Assembly: GCA_963751355.1 (NCBI GenBank)
Contig: CAVVVS010000083.1
Location: 1-64,000, forward strand
From: CAVVVS01 sp963751355
GTDB lineage: Bacteria; Bacteroidota; Ignavibacteria; Ignavibacteriales; Ignavibacteriaceae
Length of the DNA: 64,000 nt
Reading direction: 5' to 3'
The translations under genes were made by a program, and so were the position numbers. The notes beneath the pieces were generated by a model. It searched no databases and was not told where the DNA came from. It saw nothing but the letters and a program-made list of their open reading frames with translations. This document shows positions 34,084 to 43,283 of the stretch, piece by piece. How positions within the stretch are numbered: position 1 is the stretch's first letter; each line of letters starts with the position of its first letter.

Positions 34084-36232
34084 AATCTCCTAATTGTTCC
34101 TGTGGAATTGTTCTGTTCATTTTCTGCAGTTCGCGTTTCAGTGCAATAATAATGTCATCCATTTTTAATTTTGCTTTGAATTTTTTCCTTCCGGTATTTA
34201 CTTCATTAACACTCTGCAGACATGCGTTAAAAACTATGGAACGAATATTTCCTCCTGTTAATTGAAAATTCTTTGATAAATAATTGAAATCAATCTCCGA
34301 TGTATCTATAGTTTTTGGTATAACCTGCCGCCATATTTTCTCTCTTTCCCTTACAGCGGGAAGGGGGAAATCAATTATATAACGAAGCCTACGTAAAAAT
34401 GCTTCATCAATATTTTTCTTTTTGTTGGTTGCCAAAATAGCCAGTCCCTTGAAATGCTCCATACGCTCAAGTAAATAACTTGTTTCCAGGTTTGCGTATC
34501 TGTCATGCGCATCCTTCACATCGGTTCTTTTTCCGAATAGCGCATCTGCTTCATCAAAAAACAATATGGTATCCGATTTGTCCGCAGCATCAAATATTTT
34601 TTTTAGATTTTTTTCCGTTTCCCCGATATACTTATTAACGACTTGTGATAAATCAATCCGGTAAATCGGAAGATCCAATTTTATAGCCAATATCTCCGCC
34701 GCCATTGTTTTGCCGGTTCCGGCAGGACCGGAGAACATGACCGATATACCGGATTCGTTCCATGCCTTTCCCGTTCCGATTTCGTAATGCACTGTGGTAA
34801 GTGATTTCATTCCTTTTACTATTTCCGAAAATTGACGGTCCTGGTCCTGTGGAAGGACAAGTTTTTCGTCGTGAAATCGCGGAGTTATCTTTTGTGCCAA
34901 TTCACCCATTTCGGTACTGACTTCCGTTCTGCATGCATCGAATAAATCTTTTTCCGTAATTTGTTTTCCGCTGCTAATTAATCCCAGACAAATATTTTTT
35001 ATTGTTTCTTTTTCAAACCTGAAACGGCGGGCACATTCGTTAATAATTTTACTAATTCCGTTTTGACCGGTTTTCAAATTCTTTTTCCAATATTCACGCC
35101 TGCCGCTATAAGTAAGCTTGTAAGTCTCAACTACAGGCAATGTGTTTCTCAATGAAAGAGGAGCTAATTCGCTTTTGTTATATATGCTTAAATAGATTGT
35201 TATAGGAATCGTTTCAATTGGAAGTAAATAATTTTGAGCGTGGTTCTGATAAGTTTTTATTGCGGAAATCTGTTCCGTGTTCAAAAATAAATCAATATCC
35301 ATTATCCAGCATAGCGATGCAATCGATTTTAAATATGCCGGGCTGCTGAGCAGGGAAGAATCCCCTCTATATCTAACTGTTTGCTTCCCTGTCAGAATCG
35401 AAATACTTTCCACGGGTTCTTCAAATAATGAACCTGTAGAGCCTAAAATTGGAACTACAGTAAATTTTTTTTCTACTTTGGCTTTTAACCTGTTCGCTAT
35501 AACAGTTACACGCTCCGATATGAATAAATCTTTATCATTTTTTATCTTTATGTATTGCAGTGATCGGGGCAGTGAATCAACCGGTGAAATTAGTTGTGAA
35601 GCTATAGCAGAAGAAGTATAAAAAGGAGTATTAAATCTATTTTCAAGATTAAAATTATCGGGCTGCTGTGTTTGTAATAAACCATACATGAACAAAGGAT
35701 GAGCGGGATCGCTTAAATTAATAACATCGTTTGGATTGTCCCAAAGTTTTTGAATAAGTGCAAGATTAGGCTGATGTTTATCGGGATCGTTTAAGCAGGA
35801 AGAAATTACACTTCCTAAAGTATTATCAATTATCGTTTCTACGGCTAAGGCTAATGTAAAACAAGAAATCTTGTCCAGCTTTAATTGTTTTGATACCCAG
35901 CTAAAAGAACCTTGCGGAGAAGAATTTATTATCTTAGGAATCTTCATATTAAGTTTGCTGTTCAAGAAGTGGGCTGTAGTATCTTTTTCAAGGAAAATTT
36001 TCTTTGTGTTGTTAACATGCTCCATTTCCATAATTGACGGAATTTTATCTGTAAACGGCGGTAATGAGGAAGTATTTTCTTCCGGGATTAATCCACGTTC
36101 ATGCCAATTCCACCAAATTTCTCTTCGCAATCTAATCGTTACCTGCTTAAGCCAGTAACCGGCTAATTTATCATTTACCGTTATGCCGGGCGTGAAAGAA
36201 ATATCATGTGCTTTTGTCTGACTCTTTATCAT
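34037..36232 (-). CDS. AAA+ ATPase of the eCIS (Afp15/Pvc15-like)
   Basis: This 731-residue ATPase has a large N-terminal helical domain (1-470) and a single AAA+ module. Walker A is GPAGTGKT (about residues 502-509), Walker B is ILFFDEADALFG, sensor 1 is LATNKKKN and an arginine-finger region is EAFLRRLRYIIDFPLP. This is the classic eCIS ATPase used in assembly, possibly for loading cargo, not the ClpV-type disassembly ATPase of T6SS. There is a poor ribosome-binding site. It lies after the DUF4255 protein as in Afp/PVC. Confidence 0.92.
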   Translation of the reverse strand: MIKSQTKAHDISFTPGITVNDKLAGYWLKQVTIRLRREIWWNWHERGLIPEENTSSLPPFTDKIPSIMEMEHVNNTKKIFLEKDTTAHFLNSKLNMKIPKIINSSPQGSFSWVSKQLKLDKISCFTLALAVETIIDNTLGSVISSCLNDPDKHQPNLALIQKLWDNPNDVINLSDPAHPLFMYGLLQTQQPDNFNLENRFNTPFYTSSAIASQLISPVDSLPRSLQYIKIKNDKDLFISERVTVIANRLKAKVEKKFTVVPILGSTGSLFEEPVESISILTGKQTVRYRGDSSLLSSPAYLKSIASLCWIMDIDLFLNTEQISAIKTYQNHAQNYLLPIETIPITIYLSIYNKSELAPLSLRNTLPVVETYKLTYSGRREYWKKNLKTGQNGISKIINECARRFRFEKETIKNICLGLISSGKQITEKDLFDACRTEVSTEMGELAQKITPRFHDEKLVLPQDQDRQFSEIVKGMKSLTTVHYEIGTGKAWNESGISVMFSGPAGTGKTMAAEILAIKLDLPIYRIDLSQVVNKYIGETEKNLKKIFDAADKSDTILFFDEADALFGKRTDVKDAHDRYANLETSYLLERMEHFKGLAILATNKKKNIDEAFLRRLRYIIDFPLPAVREREKIWRQVIPKTIDTSEIDFNYLSKNFQLTGGNIRSIVFNACLQSVNEVNTGRKKFKAKLKMDDIIIALKRELQKMNRTIPQEQLGDYAGLFEESENEQTPN

Positions 36233-36331
36233 TATTCATTTTCTGATCATTTATTCAAATGTCATTTAGGCTTTGCCCGCCACTAATTGTATTTTTAAAA
36301 TTTAACGGAATATAAATTCATGATTTTCCAC

Positions 36332-37552
36332 TCAAGCCGTTAAAGTAATTTTCGGACTATTTTTAGCCTGCACGCCGTTCACCCTAAAAATTAATAAATA
36401 ATCTCCGGGCAATACTGCATCCATTGATTTAATTGTAAATCTAATTTGTGTTTGAAGAGATGCGCCCGGAGGAGCCGGCGGCGAAGGAGTGATTATAAAT
36501 TCATCCAAAACTTTTATCGTTTTACCCTCACGGTAAAGTGCTAAAAAAACTTCATCATCAGGAGTGCCTAAAAGAATACCGGTTAAATCTATATTGCCGA
36601 AAATTAATAGGTCGGCATTTTTTGCGAGTGAGTTCGGATTAGCGGAGATCAGTGTCGGGAGAAGATCACCTACAATTAAATTGCTTTTAATTTTTTTACC
36701 TCCCTTAACCGCAACCGAGGCAGCTATTATTTGACTCCCTGCTGAGATCAAATTCCCGTTGGCAATGCTCCCGTCAATTTTGCATTCCAATTTGCCAACA
36801 TTGTTATTCATTATTTGTAATTCGACGTTTCCTAACGTAATAGTTAAGCCAAATAAATTAAGATCCTCACCGAATATTGTAATTGTATCATTGACTTCAA
36901 ACTTCTGCGGAAGCACTTTTGTTAATACAGGACCCATTGAAGGAATAACCGGAATATTAATCCCTTCTTCACCTATTTTTTTATTTGGTGTTTTTGTGTA
37001 ATCAACACCGACAAGTAAGGAATACGAAGCCGGATCGGCAGTGGTAATCATTACAGGACTAACCTGGAAGCTAAGTGAAAACCGGTACTTTTCTTCGTAG
37101 CCCTGCATTAGTTTTAAAATTAAATCAAGATTTGAATCGTCGAAAGTTATCTTTAATGATTCCGGATTATTGTTCAGTGATTTTAAAGTGTTTGCGCTAA
37201 GACCGGATAATGGTATATAACTTAATTCCTGCAGTGCCTTTAATCCTTCGCCCATAATTTCATGGGCTCCGATGCTGTCTGTTTCACCGGATTTGTCGAA
37301 TGCGGTAAGCAAATATTTTAACTTCAACCATAAGGGATAAGGCTGCCCTTCATCCAATGGTAAATTTCTCATGCTTCCGTCGAACATCAAATCATATAAA
37401 AATAAATTGAATCGTGGATTTGTACCGGCTGAAGGCTGTTCGGGTCTTCCGACCGTTACATCGGCGACAGAGACTCCGGGATGTGTCTGAAGATGATCTT
37501 TTAATGCTTGTGTAACAGCGCCTATTGCATGGCTTGTATCGTTTAATGACAT
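36332..37552 (-). CDS. DUF4255 cap/terminator protein (Afp16/Pvc16-like) with IPT domains
   Basis: This 406-residue protein has residues 1-185 matching the Pvc16 N-terminal domain (DUF4255, PF14065): HAIGAVTQALKDHLQT, VTVGRPEQPSAGTNPRFNLFLYDLMFD, RNLPLDEGQPYPLWLKLKYLLTAFD. The C-terminal half has two IPT/TIG-like beta domains (residues about 200-300 and 300-405, with VNDTITIFGEDLNLFGLTITLG and LAKNADLLIFGNIDLTGI). The protein caps the end of the tube and sheath and sets particle length in Afp. The IPT addition is common in Bacteroidota eCIS. Confidence 0.9.
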   Translation of the reverse strand: MSLNDTSHAIGAVTQALKDHLQTHPGVSVADVTVGRPEQPSAGTNPRFNLFLYDLMFDGSMRNLPLDEGQPYPLWLKLKYLLTAFDKSGETDSIGAHEIMGEGLKALQELSYIPLSGLSANTLKSLNNNPESLKITFDDSNLDLILKLMQGYEEKYRFSLSFQVSPVMITTADPASYSLLVGVDYTKTPNKKIGEEGINIPVIPSMGPVLTKVLPQKFEVNDTITIFGEDLNLFGLTITLGNVELQIMNNNVGKLECKIDGSIANGNLISAGSQIIAASVAVKGGKKIKSNLIVGDLLPTLISANPNSLAKNADLLIFGNIDLTGILLGTPDDEVFLALYREGKTIKVLDEFIITPSPPAPPGASLQTQIRFTIKSMDAVLPGDYLLIFRVNGVQAKNSPKITLTA

Positions 37553-37654
37553 GTCATTATTTGATTAGGTTATTACAGATTCACGATTTTATTACGTATT
37601 TAATAGTTTTAATTGTGGAGTTTGAATGATATGCCTGACGAATGTATTATTGTT

Positions 37655-38515
37655 TTATACTCTTAAGTAATATCGATTAAGAACAGAAGATTTTTTCCCC
37701 GGTATTTCCTTCTTAATTTCCTTCGGCTGAATTATTTTTTTAGGATTATTTTTAGGTTCATCGATAATGACGTTTATCGTACCGATTGTAAGGTTGTATT
37801 CATCAATATTATTTTCATTTTTGTCCTGCCGGAAATCCGGAAAACTAACTGATTTATCTTTTATTGTATCGTGAGAAGAATTGCCGGGTTTTTCTGAAGA
37901 AATTTCATGCCGGGTTTCACTGTTAACTAATTTTTTTGTTTTCTCTTCAGAATTACCTTTTACCCATTCCAGTGCTTCCCTGATATGATGGGATTTTTTA
38001 AATAAGGGATCATCGTTTGGTTTTGTATTTTCATTTTTAATTTTAAAAGTGTGTCCTTCCGGGTGTGACAATTTCAAATTACTATTATGGCGAGCATCAT
38101 TGATTTCATATTTACCTTCGACTTCACCAGGTGGCGAAGAATGATTGATATCATTTTGTTTGAAACCATTAATGGCTGCATCATCTTCTATTATTTTACT
38201 CTTTTCAGATACAGGATTAAAGCTGTCCTTTTGATTTTTTATTTTGTCGTCGCCTGTTCCAGGTTTTAATTTCTGACCGGGAATTTCATCTTTCTGAATG
38301 AATTTTCTGTCGGCAATATTAATTGAATTATTTCTCGCGTCTTCATCATTTTTAGTTTTAATATAAGGCTGCGATTCGGAAATCCTTTCTTCAATTATTT
38401 CCGGAGGATTTATTTCACTTCGATTGAAATTAGTCTGTAAATAAGCTTCCCGGTTTTCATCGGAAGAAACTTTTACTGCAGTTTGTTTAATAAGATTTGA
38501 GATATAACTTGTCAT
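37655..38515 (-). CDS. Low-complexity eCIS protein with conserved C-terminal motif
   Basis: This 286-residue protein is almost wholly polar (Asn, Lys, Glu, Ser), without predicted domains, so it is probably disordered. The end has the ordered motif YNLTIGTINVIIDEP then NRYYLRV, which resembles a short IG-x-I-x-V strand motif seen at the ends of contractile-system linker proteins. Its start overlaps the stop of the preceding gene (ATGA). As no other long protein fits a tape measure, it is the nearest candidate for a length-control or linker role, but a tape measure should be helical, so the role is uncertain. Confidence 0.5.
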   Translation of the reverse strand: MTSYISNLIKQTAVKVSSDENREAYLQTNFNRSEINPPEIIEERISESQPYIKTKNDEDARNNSINIADRKFIQKDEIPGQKLKPGTGDDKIKNQKDSFNPVSEKSKIIEDDAAINGFKQNDINHSSPPGEVEGKYEINDARHNSNLKLSHPEGHTFKIKNENTKPNDDPLFKKSHHIREALEWVKGNSEEKTKKLVNSETRHEISSEKPGNSSHDTIKDKSVSFPDFRQDKNENNIDEYNLTIGTINVIIDEPKNNPKKIIQPKEIKKEIPGKKSSVLNRYYLRV

Positions 38516-39369
38516 AAATTGTCTTGTTTTTGGATGAGGTTTAAATAGTGCTGTCTTCTATGTGGAGGAATTGAAAATATTTCATTTTCATTCCAATGAT
38601 AATTAATAGCTAATAAGTGAATTGTGTAGAAAAGTTCTTTTTGTGATTTTATTAATTTTTGTATTGCCCGCTCTTCCAAATTTATTGTTTGAATAAATTT
38701 TGATTCACAATAGGGACATCGCATTTTGAAATTAAAGTTTACGATAGGATCCAGTTCATCGAATTTATTATTTAATTTATCGAGTAATTTTTTCGAAAAT
38801 AAATTGGCGAATTGTTTTTTTTGTCCGGGATTGACTAATAAAGATTCGAACATCAATTTTGAGGCTTCTTCTTCAGAGTCGAAATTATAATTTAACCATC
38901 TTAGTTGGTCGGTTCCTTTTGGACGGCGAAAATATAATCTTTTATCCTCAAATATGATTTTTATCTGTTTATCCTTGCTGACTTCGAAATCAATGTTAAA
39001 AAAATCTTGAACCGGTAACCCGGCTTCAATTAATTCATTGCAGCTTTTATTTGGACATCTTGCTTCAACAAAAATTTCTTGCGAATTCGTCAGTCCTGAA
39101 ATAAGAAGCAAACAGAGTATCCTTTTATTTATTTCAAGTTCCCATAAAACCGTCTCCTTCGGTGAATTCCCTTGTTCGTTTACCATACAATTTTCTAGAA
39201 TACTGTTGATTAAAGCAGGAGGAAAATTATTATTAAAATCAATTTCAAGATCTTGTCGCAGATGACCGAACGTTCTGAAATAAAATTTATCGACCGAATC
39301 CGGGTTTTTGCCGGCGTTATGATTTAATGGGAAGGGAATTAACTTGTATGAAATTTCAGAATCTAACAT
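38512..39369 (-). CDS. gp51/gp26-like baseplate-hub assembly protein with zinc ribbon
   Basis: This 285-residue protein has two Cys pairs (CPNKSCNE at about 133 and CPYCES at about 224) that could bind zinc. The end, TIHLLAINYHWNENEIFSIPPHRRQHYLNLI, matches the conserved tail of T4 gp26/gp51-type hub assembly chaperones and of many eCIS and phage proteins (pattern LA..Y.W...EI..L...RR..YL.LI). It is thought to act in baseplate assembly in the cytoplasm and be absent from the finished particle. It lies after the tube gene with a 250-bp non-coding gap. Confidence 0.75.
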   Translation of the reverse strand: MLDSEISYKLIPFPLNHNAGKNPDSVDKFYFRTFGHLRQDLEIDFNNNFPPALINSILENCMVNEQGNSPKETVLWELEINKRILCLLLISGLTNSQEIFVEARCPNKSCNELIEAGLPVQDFFNIDFEVSKDKQIKIIFEDKRLYFRRPKGTDQLRWLNYNFDSEEEASKLMFESLLVNPGQKKQFANLFSKKLLDKLNNKFDELDPIVNFNFKMRCPYCESKFIQTINLEERAIQKLIKSQKELFYTIHLLAINYHWNENEIFSIPPHRRQHYLNLIQKQDNL

Positions 39370-39621
39370 TTAAATAATATACTTTAGATAAAAAGTTATA
39401 ATTCTAGTTATCAATTATGTTCATCTCCTACCAAGATGTTCAATCTTAAAGGAAATTATTTATAAAAATAATTAACCATCTACATTGATATGATTTCCAC
39501 TTGAACTCGTAAAAGTCGAATTAAAGTAAAAAGTGCTAAGCTTATAAAAATAAATTCTTGAAGAGGATTGATAAAAATTTTGAATCATATACAATTTTAT
39601 TAAAAACAATTTCTATTTGTT

Positions 39622-40146
39622 TTATCCTGCATTGGGAACGGGGCTAGATTCATCGGGTTCTTTGGTAGAAAGATCCCGGTCCCATCCTTCCATTTCGATT
39701 TTTATGGATTCAATTGCAACGGCATTTGCATTCGCATCCAGGTCGGGCGTTGTTGTGAATTCACTTACCCAGCAGCCGTAAAGAAAATATCTGAACGCAA
39801 CATGTCCCTTTTCATCCATTACCTCAAGGCTGATATCTTTTTTATAATTAACCAGGTCCATTGCTGCATCGCCTGAAAAAGGATGAACCATATTAGCCCA
39901 CTTTTCAAATTCATGGTCGTGTGTAATTCCGCGTTCCAGAGTAATAGCATCATAAGTAGTACGTGCGGGCGATTTATGATCGGTGCTGTTTTCTCCGCCT
40001 TCACGGTGTTTAACTACCTCGGTTGTCCTTTTTAATGCGCTTACTTTGCTGACTCCGAGTACGGGTTTTCCGTCCCATATAATTCTAAATTTATAATTTT
40101 TATAAGGATCGTACCGGTGTGCGTTTACAATAAAACCTTTAGCCAT
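39622..40146 (-). CDS. Tail tube protein (T4 gp19-like)
   Basis: This 174-residue protein matches the contractile-tail tube family (TIGR02241): NYKFRIIWDGKPVLGVSKVSALKRTTEVVKHREGG and YDAITLERGITHDHEFEKWANMV, then VAIESIKIEMEGWDRD. It forms the inner tube that carries cargo. A strong AGGAGGTAATC precedes the ATG, 18 bp after the sheath stop, so the two are one unit. Only one tube gene is seen, whereas Afp/PVC encode two or more. Confidence 0.92.
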   Translation of the reverse strand: MAKGFIVNAHRYDPYKNYKFRIIWDGKPVLGVSKVSALKRTTEVVKHREGGENSTDHKSPARTTYDAITLERGITHDHEFEKWANMVHPFSGDAAMDLVNYKKDISLEVMDEKGHVAFRYFLYGCWVSEFTTTPDLDANANAVAIESIKIEMEGWDRDLSTKEPDESSPVPNAG

Positions 40147-40164
40147 GTGATTACCTCCTAATTA

Positions 40165-42516
40165 TTAAAATTCACCAGCTATCTGCTGAATTTTTATTAT
40201 TACAAATTCTGCGGGCTTCAAAGGAGCAAAACCAACCAATATATTTACAATCCCAAGATTCCGGTCAGCCTGGGTTGTCGTTTCTGCGTCGCATTTCACA
40301 AAGAATGCTTTATCCGGTGTGCTTCCCTGGAATGCTCCCTGACGGAATAAACCCATCATAAAAGCATTTACATTCAACCTAATTTTTGCCCAGAGAGGTT
40401 CATCGTTCGGTTCGAACACAACCCACTTTGTGCCTCGGTACAGCGATTCTTCCAGGAATAATGCAAGTCGCCGGATAGGAATGTATTTCCATTCGGAACC
40501 GAAATCATCAGCGCCGTCCATTGTTCTTGCTCCCCAATTTACAATGCCGGATGGGAATGATCTAATACAGTTTACACCTTCTTTGTTGAGCACGCCGTTC
40601 TCCAGATCGGTGAGATTTAAACTAAGTCCGCTAATACCAACCACGTCGGCATTCAATCCAGATGGAGCTTTCCAAACACCTCTTTCCGAGTCTATTCTGG
40701 CAAAAATGCCTGCCACGGCTCCTGAGGGACCTAGTTTTCTTAATATTTCTTTGTCCTTTATTTGTATCTGCGGATAAAAGACTGCACTATGATCTTTTAC
40801 AACACCGATACGTAATTTTTTAATTCCTGTTGAAGGATCTACGGCTTTCGAGTAAGAGTCCGACCAGCTTTCCGGCGAATTAATAAGTAAGAATGCACGG
40901 TGGTCATTACAATAAGCACTTGCGGAAGCCCATAGACTACGGTAATCATTTTCCGAAATAGCACTATGTTTAGGCAGTATCATCATGTTGAATATATCAA
41001 CCAGGTCGAGTGCATAAAATCCTGTATGATCGGCTTGGCTTCCCTGGTATGCAGAATAATCCGGCGGATCACCGTCCACTCCGGATTGGGTCGTTCCTGT
41101 AAATGTACCTACACTCGAACCCAATGAGTATAATCGTGTATTAGCTATAAAATAAGAAGTGTCGGGGGTTCCGTCGGTTGTTAACGGAGAGCTAAAATTG
41201 TTTAAACCTTGTTTTTTTGAAATTAATAAACGGTAACCGTCGACCTTTGCTTTCCACCCGATGCTTGCATTGTTAACGGCAGCAGCTATTATTGCAAATT
41301 TTTCACGAATCCCGTCAAATTTGCCGGCTGAATCTTCATACCATTTGTGAGGGGGGGCAGGGGTTGTTTGAAGGCTTGTGCCTAAATCCATGGTTTGTCC
41401 ATCAATGATGATTTTTGAAAAATCGGTTTGTAATAAATTTGCTAAGGTATTTAGTTTTGATAATGAAAAAAACGTACCGCTGGGGGCGGGTCTAAGTACT
41501 GAAAACCTGGATTTCTCAATTCCTCCCTGATCCGTTCCCATCATTAATACTGTAGTTACATCATTAGTCGAACCGGGCTGCAAACTGATACTTTTTTTAT
41601 TTGCCGTGCTTGAAGTTAAACACAAAACTTTTAATGCGCCTCCGCCCGTTCCAACTCCCGGAACCAAAGTAACATCAACAGTATTTTGAAGTGAAGGTGG
41701 AAGAGCATCATTAATTTTATTTTTTATATTCCCTGTTAGTGTGGCTTCGTTCGATCCGTTGGGAAAAGCATCTGCAAGATCGACTTCGAAGTATGCACTA
41801 CCGTCAATACTTATTTTAAATTTAGATGTTTTGCTCGCTGCGGCTAGAATCCCTGCCAGTTCGTCTCTTCCTGCCTGGTTTGGGGTAAAAGGACGTCTTG
41901 CTTCGGAATAGCCTGCATCGGGGGCGGCTGCTAAATACGCGGCTTCGTTAGCGAAGGTTAATTCACAATCAACTAATTTAGACGATTGTGTAATCAGATC
42001 CGGTGCGTAGCGTGATTTCGAAGAATCCATTGAGCAATTTAAATATTCTTCCAAAGCGCTTATTGTACCGTCCGCGGCTATTCTGTAAATACGGGTGTGA
42101 AAAGTATCCTCGGGATTTGCCGTACCGTAATCTATTTCTACCGCCAACTCGTTTCCCCATGTTCCTATTTCTTTTGCAGAGAATTTTAAAACATCAATGG
42201 GGGCAGCGGCTTCGTTTTTCAAAATAGCAGAAGCTTTCGCTCCGGTGCCTGTTTTAACGAGACGCACTACATAGCAATCCGTACCCCCGTTTTGGAAAAA
42301 TAGTTTTATAGAATAAGCAAGTTCACTTCCGGCAAATGGCGCCCCGAATGTTTTTTCAAAATCGGCATATGAAAGCAATCTTGTTGCCTTATTTACCGGT
42401 CCTTCTTTTGCGTGACCCAAGAAAGCAGCTATAGAAGTTGCAACACCCGTAATAGTATGAACACCGCTTGGTACTTCTTCTATATATACTCCGGGATATG
42501 TTGGTGTGACTGGCAT
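40165..42516 (-). CDS. Tail sheath protein
   Basis: This 783-residue protein has the contractile sheath signature: TYPGVYIEEVPSGVHTITGVATSIAAFLGHAKEGP, then SELAYSIKLFFQNGGTDCYVVRL at the N-terminus, and NVNAFMMGLFRQGAFQGSTPDKAFFVKCD with NILVGFAPLKPAEFVIIKIQQIAGEF at the C-terminus. At 783 residues it is much longer than Afp2/Pvc2 (about 350-480); the extra sequence lies in the middle (about 110-480) and probably forms surface domains. The ribosome-binding site AAGGAGGAAGTAAA is strong. It is the only sheath gene, so it should build the whole sheath. Confidence 0.95.
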   Translation of the reverse strand: MPVTPTYPGVYIEEVPSGVHTITGVATSIAAFLGHAKEGPVNKATRLLSYADFEKTFGAPFAGSELAYSIKLFFQNGGTDCYVVRLVKTGTGAKASAILKNEAAAPIDVLKFSAKEIGTWGNELAVEIDYGTANPEDTFHTRIYRIAADGTISALEEYLNCSMDSSKSRYAPDLITQSSKLVDCELTFANEAAYLAAAPDAGYSEARRPFTPNQAGRDELAGILAAASKTSKFKISIDGSAYFEVDLADAFPNGSNEATLTGNIKNKINDALPPSLQNTVDVTLVPGVGTGGGALKVLCLTSSTANKKSISLQPGSTNDVTTVLMMGTDQGGIEKSRFSVLRPAPSGTFFSLSKLNTLANLLQTDFSKIIIDGQTMDLGTSLQTTPAPPHKWYEDSAGKFDGIREKFAIIAAAVNNASIGWKAKVDGYRLLISKKQGLNNFSSPLTTDGTPDTSYFIANTRLYSLGSSVGTFTGTTQSGVDGDPPDYSAYQGSQADHTGFYALDLVDIFNMMILPKHSAISENDYRSLWASASAYCNDHRAFLLINSPESWSDSYSKAVDPSTGIKKLRIGVVKDHSAVFYPQIQIKDKEILRKLGPSGAVAGIFARIDSERGVWKAPSGLNADVVGISGLSLNLTDLENGVLNKEGVNCIRSFPSGIVNWGARTMDGADDFGSEWKYIPIRRLALFLEESLYRGTKWVVFEPNDEPLWAKIRLNVNAFMMGLFRQGAFQGSTPDKAFFVKCDAETTTQADRNLGIVNILVGFAPLKPAEFVIIKIQQIAGEF

Positions 42517-42696
42517 TTTACTTCCTCCTTATTTTAAATAGTCTCTTGTTGTCATTTCATTTAAACAGACTTCGTCCCTGTAACTCACATTCCTGAGCAG
42601 TCAATTAATTCATGTTTGGATTAATATTGCGATAATTCTCTAACCAAATGGTTCGTCGACTTCAATATTTTCCGAATTTTATTCTTTTGTTTTTCC

Positions 42697-42933
42697 TCAA
42701 TCAATCGATAACTTATTTATCTCGGTTAGATCTTTATCCAGTTTAAAAAATCGCTTCCCGTTAGAATTTATTACTTCTTTTACAATTCTTTTGGATATTA
42801 AATTTGAAAGTGTTTCCGTTACTTTTTTGGAGAGAACTTGAATTTCGGATTCATATAAGCCAAGTATCAAACCATCGAGATTATCTTGATGGTCATTTTT
42901 TGAAGCTAAATGATTTATAATTTTATTAGCCAT
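42697..42933 (-). CDS. Small winged-helix-like first gene of the eCIS operon
   Basis: This 78-residue protein is helical with a possible winged-helix layout: KKVTETLSNLISKRIVKEV followed by NGKRFFKLDKDL as a beta wing. AAAGGA lies six bases before the ATG. It is the first gene after the sigma-54 type promoter, about 40 bp from the expected start of transcription. It may be a regulator that controls the operon or the machine, but no family match is known to me. Confidence 0.6.
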   Translation of the reverse strand: MANKIINHLASKNDHQDNLDGLILGLYESEIQVLSKKVTETLSNLISKRIVKEVINSNGKRFFKLDKDLTEINKLSID

Positions 42934-42983
42934 ATTTCCTTTATTACGAACCGTAATTATTACCTATCCTTTTTTATGGTACA

Positions 42984-43000
42984 GCAAACGCTGTTCCGGT
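42984..43000 (-). promoter_or_regulatory. Sigma-54-type -24/-12 promoter
   Basis: On the minus strand the sequence CCGGAACAGCGTTTGCTGT has GG and GC with ten bases between them, and the -12 element TTGCT is exact to the consensus. The -24 element CGGAAC differs from TGGCAC at two positions. Transcription should start about 40 bases before the 78-residue gene. The neighbouring gene encodes a sigma-54 activator, which supports the call. Confidence 0.7.
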
Positions 43001-43099
43001 AGATTTTTTATTCGGTAAGTGATTAGGAATAAATGGCATACACTTTTTGTAAGTTCAGGATAAATTCATCAAATTGTAGTATAATTATCACGATTAATG

Positions 43100-43129
43100 T
43101 TGAGAATTTTATTTTCATTTGAGAATTTG
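43100..43129. repeat. Direct repeat, possible activator binding site
   Basis: TTGAGAATTT occurs twice with a period of 19 bases. It lies about 100-145 bp upstream of the -24/-12 promoter, a usual distance for enhancer sites bound by sigma-54 activators. Most known sites are inverted rather than direct repeats, so the assignment is weak. Confidence 0.35.
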
Positions 43130-43283
43130 AACAGTTAAAAAACCGGAAAGAATGTAATTACAAATAAATTAAATAATTGCGCAGAGAAGATTTTGGGAGA
43201 GGTAATAAATATTGTTTGTGACTTTTTATTCACAATTAAATCATATTAAATGTTTTGAATTTAATGGTTAGTTTTCATTTCAA

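Larger units (their letters stand above)
42934..43283. other. Non-coding control region upstream of the eCIS operon
   Basis: This 350-bp region contains the sigma-54-type promoter (42984-43000) and, about 100-145 bp upstream of it, a direct repeat TTGAGAATTT at 43100-43109 and 43119-43128 that could act as an enhancer site for the adjacent activator. No gene is seen. The left end contains the ribosome-binding site of the 78-residue gene. Confidence 0.5.
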
